The position numbers and the translations under genes were made by a program. A DNA stretch of 64,000 nt, from NCBI GenBank assembly GCA_039602395.1, contig JBCNJP010000008.1, positions 22,709,817 through 22,773,816 of the forward strand, read 5' to 3'. Under the pieces are notes generated by a model. That model saw only the letters and a program-made list of their open reading frames with translations. It was not told the origin of the DNA and made no database searches. This DNA comes from Deinandra increscens subsp. villosa (taxonomy: Eukaryota > Streptophyta > Magnoliopsida > Asterales > Asteraceae). How positions within the stretch are numbered: the first letter of the stretch is position 1; each line of letters begins with the position of its first letter. Below are positions 11,172 to 22,671 of this stretch, piece after piece.

Positions 11172-12639
11172 TATATAGTAAGATATATATATATATATCT
11201 ATACTATCTTATTATATATATAAGAGAGAGAAAATTGAGGTGTTGAATTTTTAAGACTTTTACAAGTTTATATGCATTGTGTACAATCCTTTAAAGCACA
11301 AGTGTTGAATCTTAAGACTTGTACACTTATTCAAGCATGATGTACAACCTTTAAAGCAATAACTCTTCAAAGTGAAATTGGGCGGCCAAACTAAAAATTC
11401 AAAATTCACCTTTTATTGCCTAAAGTACAGCTTCCTGAATCAGGTACCTCTCCCAAATCCATTTTGCTTTCTGTCTCTTCAAAAACCGACACACCGCCCT
11501 CTATTTTGTATAGAGCGGAATCTCTAATTTGAGCCCTAATTCGAACTCGATCTGAAACACTGAGCAATCAGACCTGATTTCGGAAAAACATCAAAGAATC
11601 GACAGCTCATTTGAAATTTGAAATCTCTATTTCATTTGAAATTGGAAATCCAGTTAACGATCTGATCTCTCTCTCAATTTCTTTGTTTCTTCTTCCCTTT
11701 TAGGGTTTAGGGTTCGGTATGGAAGATGGCGACGACATCCAGATAAGAGATTGAAGATGTATACCGACTCATCCCTCGCCGTCTCTCTCGCTCCACCACG
11801 ACAACTGATTCATCCTTCACCATCTTCACTCGCAGGTTTGTTTTGTGGTAATACAAATTTCAAATTCATTTGTTTCTAAATCGCAGATTTATGTTGTGAT
11901 TATTCTAGGTTTTTTCGTTTTTTTTCTATCGCAGATTTCTAAACACGTTACAATTTCTGATACGCATCCCTCCGCTTGAATACTGAAAGGGCGAAATATG
12001 AATTGGATTTCAAAAGTTCTTTCTCATCTTGTCCAGTGTTTTTCGAATTCATTCACTGTTCTTGTTCGTTAAGTCTTCTATTTATAACTCGTAAGTTTTA
12101 GTTTGAAATCGATATTGGTTGTTAAATGGTCAATTATTACTTTCTCAGATTCGCCTGATTGTTGATCCTAGGGTTTTTTTTTGTTTTTGTATGGAGAAGT
12201 ATGTGTCGCAGCAGATCTAGATCTCCACATTAAACAAGGATTCCAGCTAATCAGCTCCAGAGTGTCATGACTCCCCACCGAGTAAGCCCTTCTGTATATA
12301 TACGAGAGTTAAGCTTCAACAAATTCGTATCATTGTTATGTGAAGTTAAAGCAGGAAGCTTAACTCTTACCATTTGATCTAGATATTCAAATCGTTTGCA
12401 GGTTGGAAGCTGTTGTTCTATGATGCTGGTATATGGATGTGTATCCATGATCTGATTTTAAAGTCCGAATTTGAGGTTTCCACTTCTAATTACTTAGCTG
12501 GAGGGTATTTCAGTTTCGCTGTATGGTTTTCTTTTTAGTTTTTTTGAATTCTGATTGTTTAGTTTGATTATTTTAGTCATGGAGAAGTCATTGGATAAAT
12601 TTAAAATGCAGTTGCTAAGAATGGATGTCAGGTGGGTTG

Positions 12640-12797
12640 GATAACAAGTCGTGTGTTACATAACTTATCTGATCCGACAGCGGGAAAAAAGATTCAGCAA
12701 CAATTCGTGTGTGTGGGCGTTTGGCGTAAATGAATTTGATTTGCAAGAGTGGAGGAAAGGGAATAAGAACAATGTCTATAACCAATACTTGCAACTG
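12640..12797 (+). pseudogene. Captured exon of a GAUT-like GT8 glycosyltransferase
   Basis: One frame reads CVWAFGVNEFDLQEWR then KGNKNNVYNQYLQL and stops being protein-like exactly at a GT donor (CTG|GTATGTAAT, 12798). The pattern C-x-W-A-x-G-x-N-x-F-D-L-x-x-W-R is a signature I know from galacturonosyltransferases (GAUT, family GT8), Golgi enzymes of pectin synthesis. Only about 35 codons are recognisable and upstream sequence is out of frame, so this is a fragment carried by the surrounding inverted-arm element. The exon start is not defined. A GATL or related GT8 enzyme is a possible alternative source. Confidence 0.45.
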
Positions 12798-13786
12798 GTA
12801 TGTAATTTATGTTTTTTCTTTTATTTTAAAATATTATTAGTAATTTATGCTTTATTCATCTACTAATGATAAAAGAATTTGAGATTTTTGTGTGAAGCTA
12901 TGAGAACAATTGAAGTCGAAATTTGAAGAATTATATTTGATTATGTCTTTTTTGAAACATGATTACTGTAGTACACTTTTAGTGTGTTCTCACTCACGAA
13001 TTTTGAATTTTTCTTTTTGATGTTATAATCTCATTTAAGTAAATAATGTATGTTCAGTTTTCTTTTTATTTTAGAGTAGAAGATACAAAAGGCCCTCTGT
13101 GTTTTGTATGGATATTTTTAATAAGGTTGGGAGAGGTTGTTCATTTCCGCTTCCTCTTCGATTCAATGTTCATTTTTGGCGCATGTGATGATTCCCCTGA
13201 TGGCAGAGGTCTCTTGGAGTTGAGCTACATCCTTGATTATTTTAAAGGTTATATGTATAGGTTCAGCCCTATCTAAATGTAAAGTATTTGTACGTGACCT
13301 AATTTTTAATAGTTTATGTTGTTATACCAAGTCTTCATTAGGGGAGTTTTTTGGTTACATTGTATGAATCTTTTTATTTAACCAACTGGTTTCTGTTTAT
13401 CCTGTTCCAACAGGTTTCTGATTAACCAACTGTTTTTGTTTATAAACATAAGAAATTTACATGGTCATTTTTGGCTCTAATTTACATAATTATTCTCTTG
13501 GTCAAAGTTAATTGACCCCAGGTGTAGGCATGTAAAATTAACAGTTTTGAAACAGAAAAAATAGAGGAAACCATAAGGCGGCCTGAGCTCTAATGAGAGC
13601 TTGCATACTATAAAGAATTAGTTGTTTATTATTAGAAATATCAAAAGTATGGAATTACCTGTTCTTCCTATCCTCCCAGATCAGTGATTATAGTTGTGAA
13701 CATCACGTGGTGGTTCGCAATGAATATTGATGGAAAATCAAGCTAAACATCGACTCTAAGATACTCATATAAGCACTTTAGATAAG

Positions 13787-14370
13787 CCACACACTTTGTA
13801 CAATGCTACTAAGTACTAAAAGAACATTTAGGGAAAAATAAGCATACCATTCTCCATGTAGCAAAATATATGTTAAAGACCCAATTCTTTCTTCAAAGCA
13901 GGTATCTGCACTATAGCAAAATTGAAACAAATCGAATATGAGACATTAAATTGAGAAATAAGAACCATAAAAATTGAATATGAGAAGTAGATAAATCAAA
14001 GAAGCCTATAAAGCGAAACTGGATCTAAACTCTCGAAACCTAAAACCCTGAAAAGCGAGACTGAAATCGTACCTGAAATCGTCGGATTGAAGCTTGATCG
14101 GTTTGTATCCTGAAGAGAAAGAGATGACGATTTGTATCCTGAAATCGTCATATTGAAGCCAACGCTGCCATCAAATGCTATTCGTTTTGTATCCTAAAGA
14201 GAAAGAGAAACGATTTGATAGAGAGAGACGATTTCAAGAGAGAGAAATGAGACGATTTCAAGAGATGCTTGCATAAACCCTTATTTCTGAATCTATAAAA
14301 TTTGAAATGGAGAGATGGTCCTGGATTGACGTTGTTCTAAAGTATAATGAAGTTTAAGAGGAGACCGCTT
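13787..14370. repeat. First copy of a 584-bp direct duplication
   Basis: Matches 14434-15017 almost base for base; one difference was seen (ATCGTCGGATTG against ATCGTTGGATTG near 14083/14730). Content is non-coding and looks like reverse-complemented gene leader (CGAAACCTAAAACCCTG, GA-rich tracts). The copies are 63 bp apart. Confidence 0.93.
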
Positions 14371-14433
14371 ACCCTGTCATATTCCTCGATTAATAAGATC
14401 TCCAAGTTTAACTATATAAAAGAACAAATCAAA

Positions 14434-15017
14434 CCACACACTTTGTACAATGCTACTAAGTACTAAAAGAACATTTAGGGAAAAATAAGCATACCATTCT
14501 CCATGTAGCAAAATATATGTTAAAGACCCAATTCTTTCTTCAAAGCAGGTATCTGCACTATAGCAAAATTGAAACAAATCGAATATGAGACATTAAATTG
14601 AGAAATAAGAACCATAAAAATTGAATATGAGAAGTAGATAAATCAAAGAAGCCTATAAAGCGAAACTGGATCTAAACTCTCGAAACCTAAAACCCTGAAA
14701 AGCGAGACTGAAATCGTACCTGAAATCGTTGGATTGAAGCTTGATCGGTTTGTATCCTGAAGAGAAAGAGATGACGATTTGTATCCTGAAATCGTCATAT
14801 TGAAGCCAACGCTGCCATCAAATGCTATTCGTTTTGTATCCTAAAGAGAAAGAGAAACGATTTGATAGAGAGAGACGATTTCAAGAGAGAGAAATGAGAC
14901 GATTTCAAGAGATGCTTGCATAAACCCTTATTTCTGAATCTATAAAATTTGAAATGGAGAGATGGTCCTGGATTGACGTTGTTCTAAAGTATAATGAAGT
15001 TTAAGAGGAGACCGCTT
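14434..15017. repeat. Second copy of the 584-bp direct duplication
   Basis: Offset of 647 bp from the first copy. Both copies begin CCACACACTTTG and end GAGACCGCTT, and both flank into different sequence. A minus-strand frame (14377-14577) crosses the copy junction but has no recognisable content. Confidence 0.93.
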
Positions 15018-15339
15018 GATCGGTTTCAAGCTTGAGGAGACGGCTTGGAGAGGAAGAAAATATGATTTTCGAGAGAGAGTGATGATCTCGAGAGTGATAA
15101 TGAGATCTCTTTATTTTCTATGCGGCTACTCCAATAAAGCAATTTCCTGTCCCGATAAAGCATTAATCACAGATAAGGCAAATGTGTATTTGAATTTTGA
15201 ACTCAAATTACATTGAAATCTCTATTACATGGCCGCCAAAAATATATGTTATTAAGTGGTTTGCTTGTTTAAGTTGTACATGTTGCTTTAAAAGTAGTAC
15301 ACGTCTTAAAATTAAGACATTCTCATTTTCTCTCTCCAA

Positions 15340-15372
15340 TATGCATTATATATATATATATATATCTTATCT

Positions 15373-15426
<54 letters not shown>
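15340..15426. repeat. (TA)n microsatellite
   Basis: Two runs of alternating TA separated by CTTATCTTAC; the second is about 25 units long. It lies within the right inverted arm and is where the arm similarity is lost. Confidence 0.95.
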
Positions 15427-15430
<4 letters not shown>

Positions 15431-15691
15431 ACAAGTTTTTTATGTCTAGGTGGCACAATTTAAAGTGGCCATTTAGGATTAGCTTATGTGTCATTTTTAT
15501 AGAATTTAGAATTAAAAAATTAAATGGTATTTACAAAAAGGAAAAATCTTATAATTAAAAAAAAATATAATTATTTCCATACAAAAATTATCCATATTTG
15601 TTTTACAATACCATAACTTTGATTCATCATATCTTCTTCATTTCTCAGTGAAAATTTAATCCGTAATCCGTAAATTGCATCATAAATCTTA

Positions 15692-15965
15692 TAATTATGT
15701 TATATATAATTCTAGAAAAAAAAAGTAATTTTTTTTAATATTGAACATGTGTAATATAGTTAATACTTATTATTGCACATGCATAATATTAAAAAAATCA
15801 CGAAATGTTAATTGTTTAATTTTTTCCAGAATTAAATGTGACATAATTTTAAGACTTTTCGTGCAATTTTTAAAAAAATATTAACGTATGAAGAAGTTAT
15901 AAGAGTTTTAATATTTGTTTTCATGTTTTCGCAATAACATCTTATTTTTATCTGATCATTCCCAT
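15692..15965. mobile_element. Fragment of the TGCACATGTGCA fold-back family, reversed
   Basis: The segment 15900-15962 is the inverted counterpart of the left end at 9560-9620 (ATATTTGTTTTC, TTTTCGCAATAAC, TGATCATTCCC). Internal words ATTGCACATGCATAAT and GAACATGTGTAAT match the palindromes of the first copy. One end appears missing. Confidence 0.65.
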
Positions 15966-15976
15966 ATATATATATA

Positions 15977-16719
15977 CTAGTGGGGTACCCGCGGGTTGCG
16001 GCGGGCGATAGTTTATAGCGCGTCATTTGTCTTCTATCCGCGCTTTCGGTGGCGACGACAATTTACAACACGATGTTCGTTTCTGTTAGTGCGATGCAGC
16101 ATGGCGATAACTTATAATGCGGTACATGCATGTTCAGGGGCGGCGACAATTTACAAACTTATTACATAAGATGCAACCCGCGCAATACGACTACGACAAA
16201 AAGAAAGAGTACGGTAGTTTTTTCTATTAGTTTATCAATTCTCTCGTGTTATATTGTTTTCAGGGTACTTGTTTTCTGTTAATTCATTTGTCCTTGAACT
16301 AAATGAGCAAATCTTAACATTTTATTAACATTATTTTAAAGTGGTGTTAATGAAGTTGATGACCAAAAATGGTGAGTGTTAATGAAGTTGATGACCATTA
16401 TACACAACTCTCATTCCACTCATACACACCCTCATATTTTACGTCCCCCATTATAGGAAATCCTAGTAGATATCAACATTGCAACCAAATTAGATGTGTC
16501 CTTCCCCTTCTAGGATACCCCCTCTAGGATACGCCCTCACCAAAACCTCAACTTTTATTTCCTAAAATTCAATTGATGATTTCTCTTCAACCACAATATT
16601 CATTTCACTCAACTCGTTACATTGGTCACCCTATAACAACCACAACCAGTCATTCATTATTAAAAATCATCAAATACTATATAATTGTGTCCATTTCATG
16701 AAGGTAACATATCCAATAT

Positions 16720-16740
<21 letters not shown>
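15977..16740 (-). mobile_element. Helitron 3' region, minus strand
   Basis: On the minus strand the end reads CCGCAACCCGCGGGT, a few bases, then CACTAG followed by T. The ~180 bp before it (GCATCGCACTAACA, GTCGTCGCC, AAGACAAATGACGCGCTATAAAC) are clearly homologous to the end at 20760-20953. A 5' end was not found, so the right limit is arbitrary. Two short direct copies of GTTAATGAAGTTGATGACCA lie near 16350-16400. No coding sequence. Confidence 0.6.
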
Positions 16741-16754
<14 letters not shown>

Positions 16755-16757
<3 letters not shown>

Positions 16758-19700
16758 ATAATACTATATAATACATATTGGTTCATGGGGGCATTTTTGT
16801 CATTAAATTCCTTAATTTTAAGACGCGTATAAAATTTCATGCACTATGTACAAGTGTTTTAAGCATTAAAATTAAAGCCTCAAACTTAAAAAGTAACAGC
16901 AACAAAAAAATTAAGGTTAATTTGGGTATTAACCAGATTTATTGTCTCGAGCACGCATGGCAGTCCTTGAAAAGATCGCACAGCTGGCTTCCTTAATCAC
17001 GCTACTTCAATTTCAATTTAATAACACGCATCTCCAGCCCTCTCTCCCCCATCGATTGGACCGCTCCATCTCTCCCCGTTGATTTCTTCCGAGTACAAAT
17101 TAGGGTTTATGGGGAAGAAATTCACTCCCCTCTCTCTTCTGCCTCTTCAATGAAACGAAAAGAAGAAACTCTGCACCCCATCTCCCTTCCACCTCTTCAA
17201 TGGCGGTCATCATCTACCCTTCATTGTCTTAATTTTAAGGCTTTCACTCTGCGTCGGTCGTAATCTACCCTCCATGGCGATCTCCCTGGTCTCTTAGTCT
17301 TCCTCCCTAGCTTTCCAATGTGTTTTCCCCCTTTTACGTCTTCCTCTTTTCAACGCCTCATCTTTGCTCTGTGTTTACAGGTTCTTATCTTCATAGAGAA
17401 GGCAGGGAATCGTGGTTTACGATCCCATCTGATTTGATAAATAGAAGAAACTGAAGTTCTTCAAAATCATCGCTTTCAGGTATATCCTAATCTAGATTTT
17501 GTTATTTTTGTTCAAGAACCCTATATTTCCGAATAGTCCATCTGATTCAACAAATAAAAACATAAGTTTCTAATGCTTTAGTTATAGATTATCTAGGTTC
17601 TGTTCTTCGTCTTCAAGGTATGTTCATAAGGTACAGAAGGAAAACCTTCAATTCTATACACATTCGCTTATTTTATTTTCTGGACTGGGTTTCGTTATCT
17701 TCTTTGGTCGATACAATGTTTTATGTTCACACGTTTGTTTGTTACTTAACGCCTGTCGAAGCCCGTTTTCTTTTTCTAATTGCAGGGATTTCGTTATATG
17801 GTCTTTTTCTCTTTGGCTTCTTATCAATAATTGTTCCTTTTCTCACATAACCAGCTTTACAGTGGCCAACTGCAATGCTGGAATCACTTCTGAATTTTAT
17901 GTGTTCGAAGCTTGACAATAGTCCCCCTAGACTGGTAAACGGATCTAGAATTTAGTATTGCTGTTGTGAAAGGTTATTCAACAATCAATATGTGATTTAA
18001 ATATAAATCTCTTTTTTGATTGATGCATCTTTTGTATCTTATCTTATTCATCTGCGTTTTCTGTATCTTATCGTTTCCATCTATGATCTAGGTTCTTTAG
18101 CATCATAAAGTGTTACAAATGAGAGTTTTAACACTATCTGATGTGGATACTAATCATCATTTCCTTACATTGGTATTTGTATCTTATAAATAGTTGTTAT
18201 TGTGTCTTGATTTTGTAGGTAAATGTGTTCTAAAAATAATTAGGTACGCCTATTACATTACAAGTGTTGTTTCTCTTATGTATATTCAGCAAAATCAAGG
18301 TATACAATCCTTTGATCTTATTGTGTTTGTTTTTTTTCTTTTAGCAAGATTTGTTAACCTGAATTTCGTGACCTAAATGGAAAAAGAATGACTTTTTTTG
18401 TGATTCCAGTACTTATGACTGATTTTATGGTGTGCTTCCACTTTTCATGTTCTGCAGATTCTAAAAACAAGGTTCTAAATTTGTGTTTTGTTTGACAGTA
18501 TTTCATTTATAATCAATCAATCTTGACTTCAAGGCATTGTTTAAGCATGTTGTTCTGATTATATAAATATATCAATCTTATATTAACTACAATAATAAAC
18601 AACACCAGCACTCAATATTATACAGGTTTACAACGTTTGTGTCCAACCGTGTTATTTTCCTATGTGTTCTCATTCTATATTTTCATAGTTTTTACAATAA
18701 TAAACAACACCAGCACTCAATAGTTTTTAGATTTTGTGGTGTAGATTTTGTGGTGTAGATTATTGATAAAAGGTATGTTCTAAAATTCTAATGGTTGTAA
18801 CTCCTCCGTTCCAACCTGTCTTAGTTTTTTTTTAGGGATTTGGGCCTCGATCCTGGCTGCTTCTTCGTCTCAAGTGAAGTTACTTGCTAATTTTTGAAGG
18901 TTGGGTGCAAAAATCGATGGATATGTTGGTGTTTTATAAGATTAATAGCTTAATAGTTTAAATTATGATCTCAGGAAGATGAGAAAATAAAATTATTGTT
19001 TGTTAAATGGTGTTGATTCTTCCTCTTCATCGCCTGTAATCTAGATCACTCTCCACAATTCTGGCTTCCTTTGACGGTTTGCTTTGGTGAGAAGGAACGA
19101 TTCGCTCTTTGTATGTTGACATCTACAGGTTAGATTCTTCATTTTCGTAAGTATTTTATTTGTTAGATGATGTTCTAACTCCAGTTATGTAGTAGCTCTG
19201 TCGCATGTTCATGGTAATGCTTTAGATTGTATTTTTTGTTTATAGAATTGAAGCTCAAGAAATGGACCTGATTTTGCATCATATCTTCAACAACAGTTAG
19301 TGATCCAAACAATATGTTGTATAGGTAATTTTGAATTAATTAATTAATTTATTTTTTATTGGATATTGTGGATTTTGTAGTACCCTAATCCAGTAGTCGG
19401 TTAATCTTCTGAGCCTTGAATTCCCCTAATTAAATGTGGTTCTATAACATAGGAGATCTACATTTGGTATTTATAGTTCTTCAGTTTGGGTCATCTGGAA
19501 GTTGGTAATGATACATCAGCAAAACTTTCGTTTCCTAAAACATACATTAGTATTCTAATGTACAATGTCTTTATTCTATTGATTTTGGTACGGTGACGGG
19601 TGCAGCAAATCGAATCTCACTTTACGCATTGCCGATAGAATATAGTACGAGAGCTTTCTTCTACTAATTTTGGTACGGCCTTTATGATCTAGCCCAAAAC

Positions 19701-20952
19701 CTCTTTTACATAGAAACTGTTACCTATAATCTAATATTAGTAAATTGTTTATCCAGTTAATCTTTTGTAAGTTATTTATTTATTTTTATGTTAGATACTC
19801 TATAATATATATATTGTTTGGAAATAAATTTTTACATTCATTTTCAGTAAGAGTCTAAGCAACATTTAACAGCATGATAACTTGAGCATAATAGGATGTT
19901 ATGGTACTGATAGAAGACATTATGTCAATCATATTTTCATTTATCTAATCGAACAGTTTTAATCTATCTGTATATACTTTTTAGGAGGCTATTGACAAGG
20001 GAGAAAAAACAAAGTTTGGAAAGGAAATTGATGGTTATGATGCTATTCTCAGGGAAAATGGTGCATCAATCAATTTACTACATCTAATTTTAACATCCAT
20101 TTTTATCTAATTTTTGGCATATTTGTACCAATTTACTACAGTTCTTATATGTTTGTACCAATTTACTACAGTTCTTAAATGTTTGTACCAATGCTTTCAA
20201 ATCAACTCATAAACACCTAACACATTGTACATCTTTCTCCGATTAGTGAATTTTAGATCTTTATTAGTTCTGATGCTTTTATCCGATGGATTGTATGTAG
20301 TTATCACATCAAGTACTTAATCACACAAACCACTTGTGGTACCTTTTATATATATATATTTTTAAATGAATTTTAACATCCATCCCATTCATCCAAATAT
20401 AATTTTACCACCTATTAACTTCTAAATTTCATGAAAATTAGTTGGTTAAATCTTCAAAAACATCAATTCTAAATTTCATGAAAATTAGTTGGTTAAATCT
20501 CTAAAATCACCAATTCAATTCTAGATTTCATGAAAATTAGTTGGATATAAATAAGAGTCAATAAAATACTTTATATCACAAGAAGATTGATCAACTAACA
20601 AAAAAAAACAGGTACAACGATGGTTGACTACGTTGTCGCCGTACCGCATCGCACTAACATAAACGATGGCTGAAAATTGAAGCCAAAAGTGTTTAGTAAT
20701 TTTTGACCTGGTTTGAATTAATTATATAAAGTTAGTTATTGGGAAGACTACATATATGTGTCTGTAATGATTCATGTCCTTGTAAATCCTCAAGGAACAC
20801 ATTCGTTTGTTTCCATTCGCTTGTCATCGGGCTGCATCGTGCTAACATAAACCGATATTGCATTGTTAGTTGTCGTCGCCGTCGAACACGCAAAAAGAAG
20901 ACAAATAACACGCTATAAACTGTCGTCGCCGCAACGCGCGGGCACATGGCTA

Positions 20953-20953
<1 letters not shown>
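16755..20953 (+). mobile_element. Candidate non-autonomous Helitron, 4.2 kb
   Basis: The 5' end is a TC-initial TCTATAATACTATATAATAC after an A; the 3' end has a small hairpin CCGCAACGCGCGG, then CACATGG and CTAG before T. Insertion in a (TA)n target fits Helitron A/T preference. The interior holds a CT-rich plant leader (17000-17480), several splice-like junctions, an exon-like segment (19985-20060) and short tandem repeats (20127-20190 with ~30-bp units; 20420-20550 with three ~50-bp units sharing TTCATGAAAATTAGTTGG). No Rep/helicase, so it would depend on an autonomous relative. Confidence 0.6.
19985..20060 (+). pseudogene. Exon-like segment of unknown gene inside the Helitron
   Basis: Bounded by TTTTTAG at its left and a GT at 20061. 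The open frame reads EAIDKGEKTKFGKE then IDGYDAILREN. Lysine and glutamate balance and clean junctions suggest a real exon, but I do not recognise the family. It would be a captured fragment, as it has no neighbouring exons I can identify. Confidence 0.35.

Positions 20954-21002
<49 letters not shown>
20954..21002. repeat. (TA)n microsatellite, Helitron target site
   Basis: Alternating TA directly 3' of the Helitron CTAG end. Confidence 0.93.
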
Positions 21003-21004
<2 letters not shown>

Positions 21005-21234
21005 CAAGAAACTTAAATTAAAATATGAAACTTGGCCAACATATTAGATCCACCAAAATTCAGTTGATGATTATCAACAATATTTACATCAATTCAGAAA
21101 CTAAAATTAGTATATATTTAATTAAAAGCTAACCCTAAGACTATTTAACACCATATCTTCTAAAATGAACAAAAAATTCTCTATAAACAATTATGCATTT
21201 AAGGCAATGACTAAGGCTTATGTTTGTTTACCTC

Positions 21235-21422
21235 CTAAACCATCTCGAGATGTTTAATATCTCCTATGGAATTTGCAGCTACCAAAGTAAACGATTGATT
21301 CCACCAGCACAAGGATGACACGAATTGCTTAGTGTCATCCACTTCGTCACATGTAATCGGGTCTATGGTGTTGAATTTGTACAATAAAGCAGGCATAGGA
21401 AAAGCTGTGGTAGACAAAACCT
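21235..21422 (-). pseudogene. Last exon of an SPA/COP1-like WD40 gene
   Basis: On the minus strand an acceptor-like TTGTCCTAG is followed by a frame that ends in a stop after LEMV. It contains SIDP-like NTIDPITCDEVDDTKQ, then FVSSLCWWNQ and TLVAANSIGDIK. SPA proteins, partners of the COP1 ubiquitin ligase in light signalling, end in just this way (FVSSVCW, LVAANS-x-G-x-I-K, short hydrophobic tail). Only the final exon is visible; sequence on either side shows no further WD40 repeats, so this is probably a gene fragment left or carried by a transposon. COP1 itself is a less good match. Identification is from memory. Confidence 0.55.
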
Positions 21423-22045
21423 AGGACAATTTTAAAAGCGTATCAAGTTATAATTTGACCGAGAACCTGAGAAAAACAAGCTTAGAATGTTGGAGGTCTT
21501 GTGTTTTTGAAGTACCTGGTTTGTTTTTGAACCAGTGGCAATGTAACTGCTTGATACAAATAAACAAATTATGTTTTGTTCTCATGTTGACATACACCTT
21601 CAACTAAGAATGTTTGAATTTAAACTCAACACCTTCAACTAAATCTTCACATCTTTTTTCATGTGACACATACCTGATTACATTCCCTACAAACGAAGCA
21701 ATGAAAATTCCCAGGTTTAGTTTTAGTCATATTTAAGACATCAATTTTTTTAATAGATATAAATAAATGTTGTTTAAGATAGGTATAAATAAAGTCAAAA
21801 TGGTCCATTTTGTGATCTGTTTAAGAAAACAACAGAATACTAAAAAAAATCTCTTTTATTATATAAGTATGGAACGTCAACTTATGTGCATTAAACTTGT
21901 TACATGTTTGAAAACTACAATTAACGTTGAGAAAAATGTTTCATTTTGTAAGATTATATGACCTGGGAAAAAGTCAGAAGTGAGAACTGAACTGGAATAT
22001 AGTTCTAGTGACCCTGCACTTTTTACCCGTTTATTTTAGTGACTC
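21423..22045. other. No gene recognised
   Basis: AT-rich sequence between the WD40 fragment and the Sirevirus LTR. It could include intron of the WD40 fragment. A 64-codon frame at 21767-21961 shows nothing convincing. Confidence 0.5.
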
Positions 22046-22656
22046 TGTTGGAACTTAAAATCTAAGTGACTGACGCCATCAAATCTATTTACTGAAGCAT
22101 TCGACTGAAGAATCCATGTGAATTGATTCAGAGACGCGGGTTGTGATGCTCGAGGCTTGCAGTTTGGACCGAAGACCGTTTTCTGGAAAAGTCAACCGTT
22201 CGGGTCAACGATCAACGTAAAAGTCAACGGAAGATCGGTTCGAGAGAGTCAAGCTTCGGATTAATTAAATCAACTTTGAGTTAATTAATATTTATGTTAT
22301 TTACCTTTCTTGTAATTTTCAGTTATGTTATGTTTTTCTGTTGTTAGTCACCCTCACTATATATAGTGAGGGTGCCCATTACAAGAGAGAGTCTCTGAGT
22401 GTGGAGATGATGAATTTCTTGTAGAGTGTGATATTTCCATCCTAGAGAGAGAGACTGAGTCATGGATTTTCATAGGAGAGTGTTTGTCATGATTTCTTGA
22501 TTGTAATCATTCGACTTGTTCATCATCTTTCTTATGTTTTGATTATCTATGATTCTTCTCATCTTCATCATCATCCTCATCTTTTTGAGTTTTTCTCATC
22601 CAAACCTTTGTTCTTGCTCAAGATCAGGATTCTTGATGTGAGAATTGGTCCTGACA
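22046..22656 (+). repeat. Sirevirus 5' LTR, 611 bp
   Basis: Starts TGTTGGAACTT and ends GGTCCTGACA, two bases before the PBS. A TATA box (CTATATATAG, about 22356-22367) is the centre of a perfect 26-bp palindrome (22349-22374) whose half is CACCCTCACTATA. CT-rich sequence follows. The partner LTR was not found. Confidence 0.8.
22349..22374 (+). promoter_or_regulatory. TATA box inside a perfect 26-bp palindrome
   Basis: The bases CACCCTCACTATA are followed exactly by their reverse complement. The TATA element is at the centre, so the core promoter could form a cruciform or bind a dimer on both strands. Confidence 0.75.
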
Positions 22657-22658
22657 AT

Positions 22659-22671
22659 TGGTATCAGAGCC
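22659..22671 (+). other. Primer-binding site, tRNA-iMet type
   Basis: TGGTATCAGAGCC, two bases after the LTR end. Confidence 0.95.

Larger units (their letters stand above)
10556..15680. mobile_element. Long inverted-arm element, Pack-MULE or fold-back type, ~5.1 kb
   Basis: The left arm 10556-10803 (GCAATTTACGGATTAAATTT, then the stretch with ATGATGAATC and AGCTAATCCTAGGTGGCC) recurs inverted at 15425-15680. A second, more diverged pair is 11180-11400 against 15195-15365 (shared GGCGGCCA, AGAGAGAGAAAAT and GATGTACAAC words). The interior 11430-15180 has plant 5'-UTR-like CT-rich sequence, TTTAGGGTTTAGGG, splice-like junctions and a GAUT-like exon. Long inverted ends around captured gene sequence fit a Pack-MULE, but I could not find a matching 9-bp target duplication and no transposase is present. 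Confidence 0.5.

Noticed and set aside
12251..12448. 65-codon minus-strand frame beginning MDTHPYTSII as a gene
   Set aside because: A donor-like ATGGTAAGAG follows one part, but no family is recognisable and it lies inside captured sequence.
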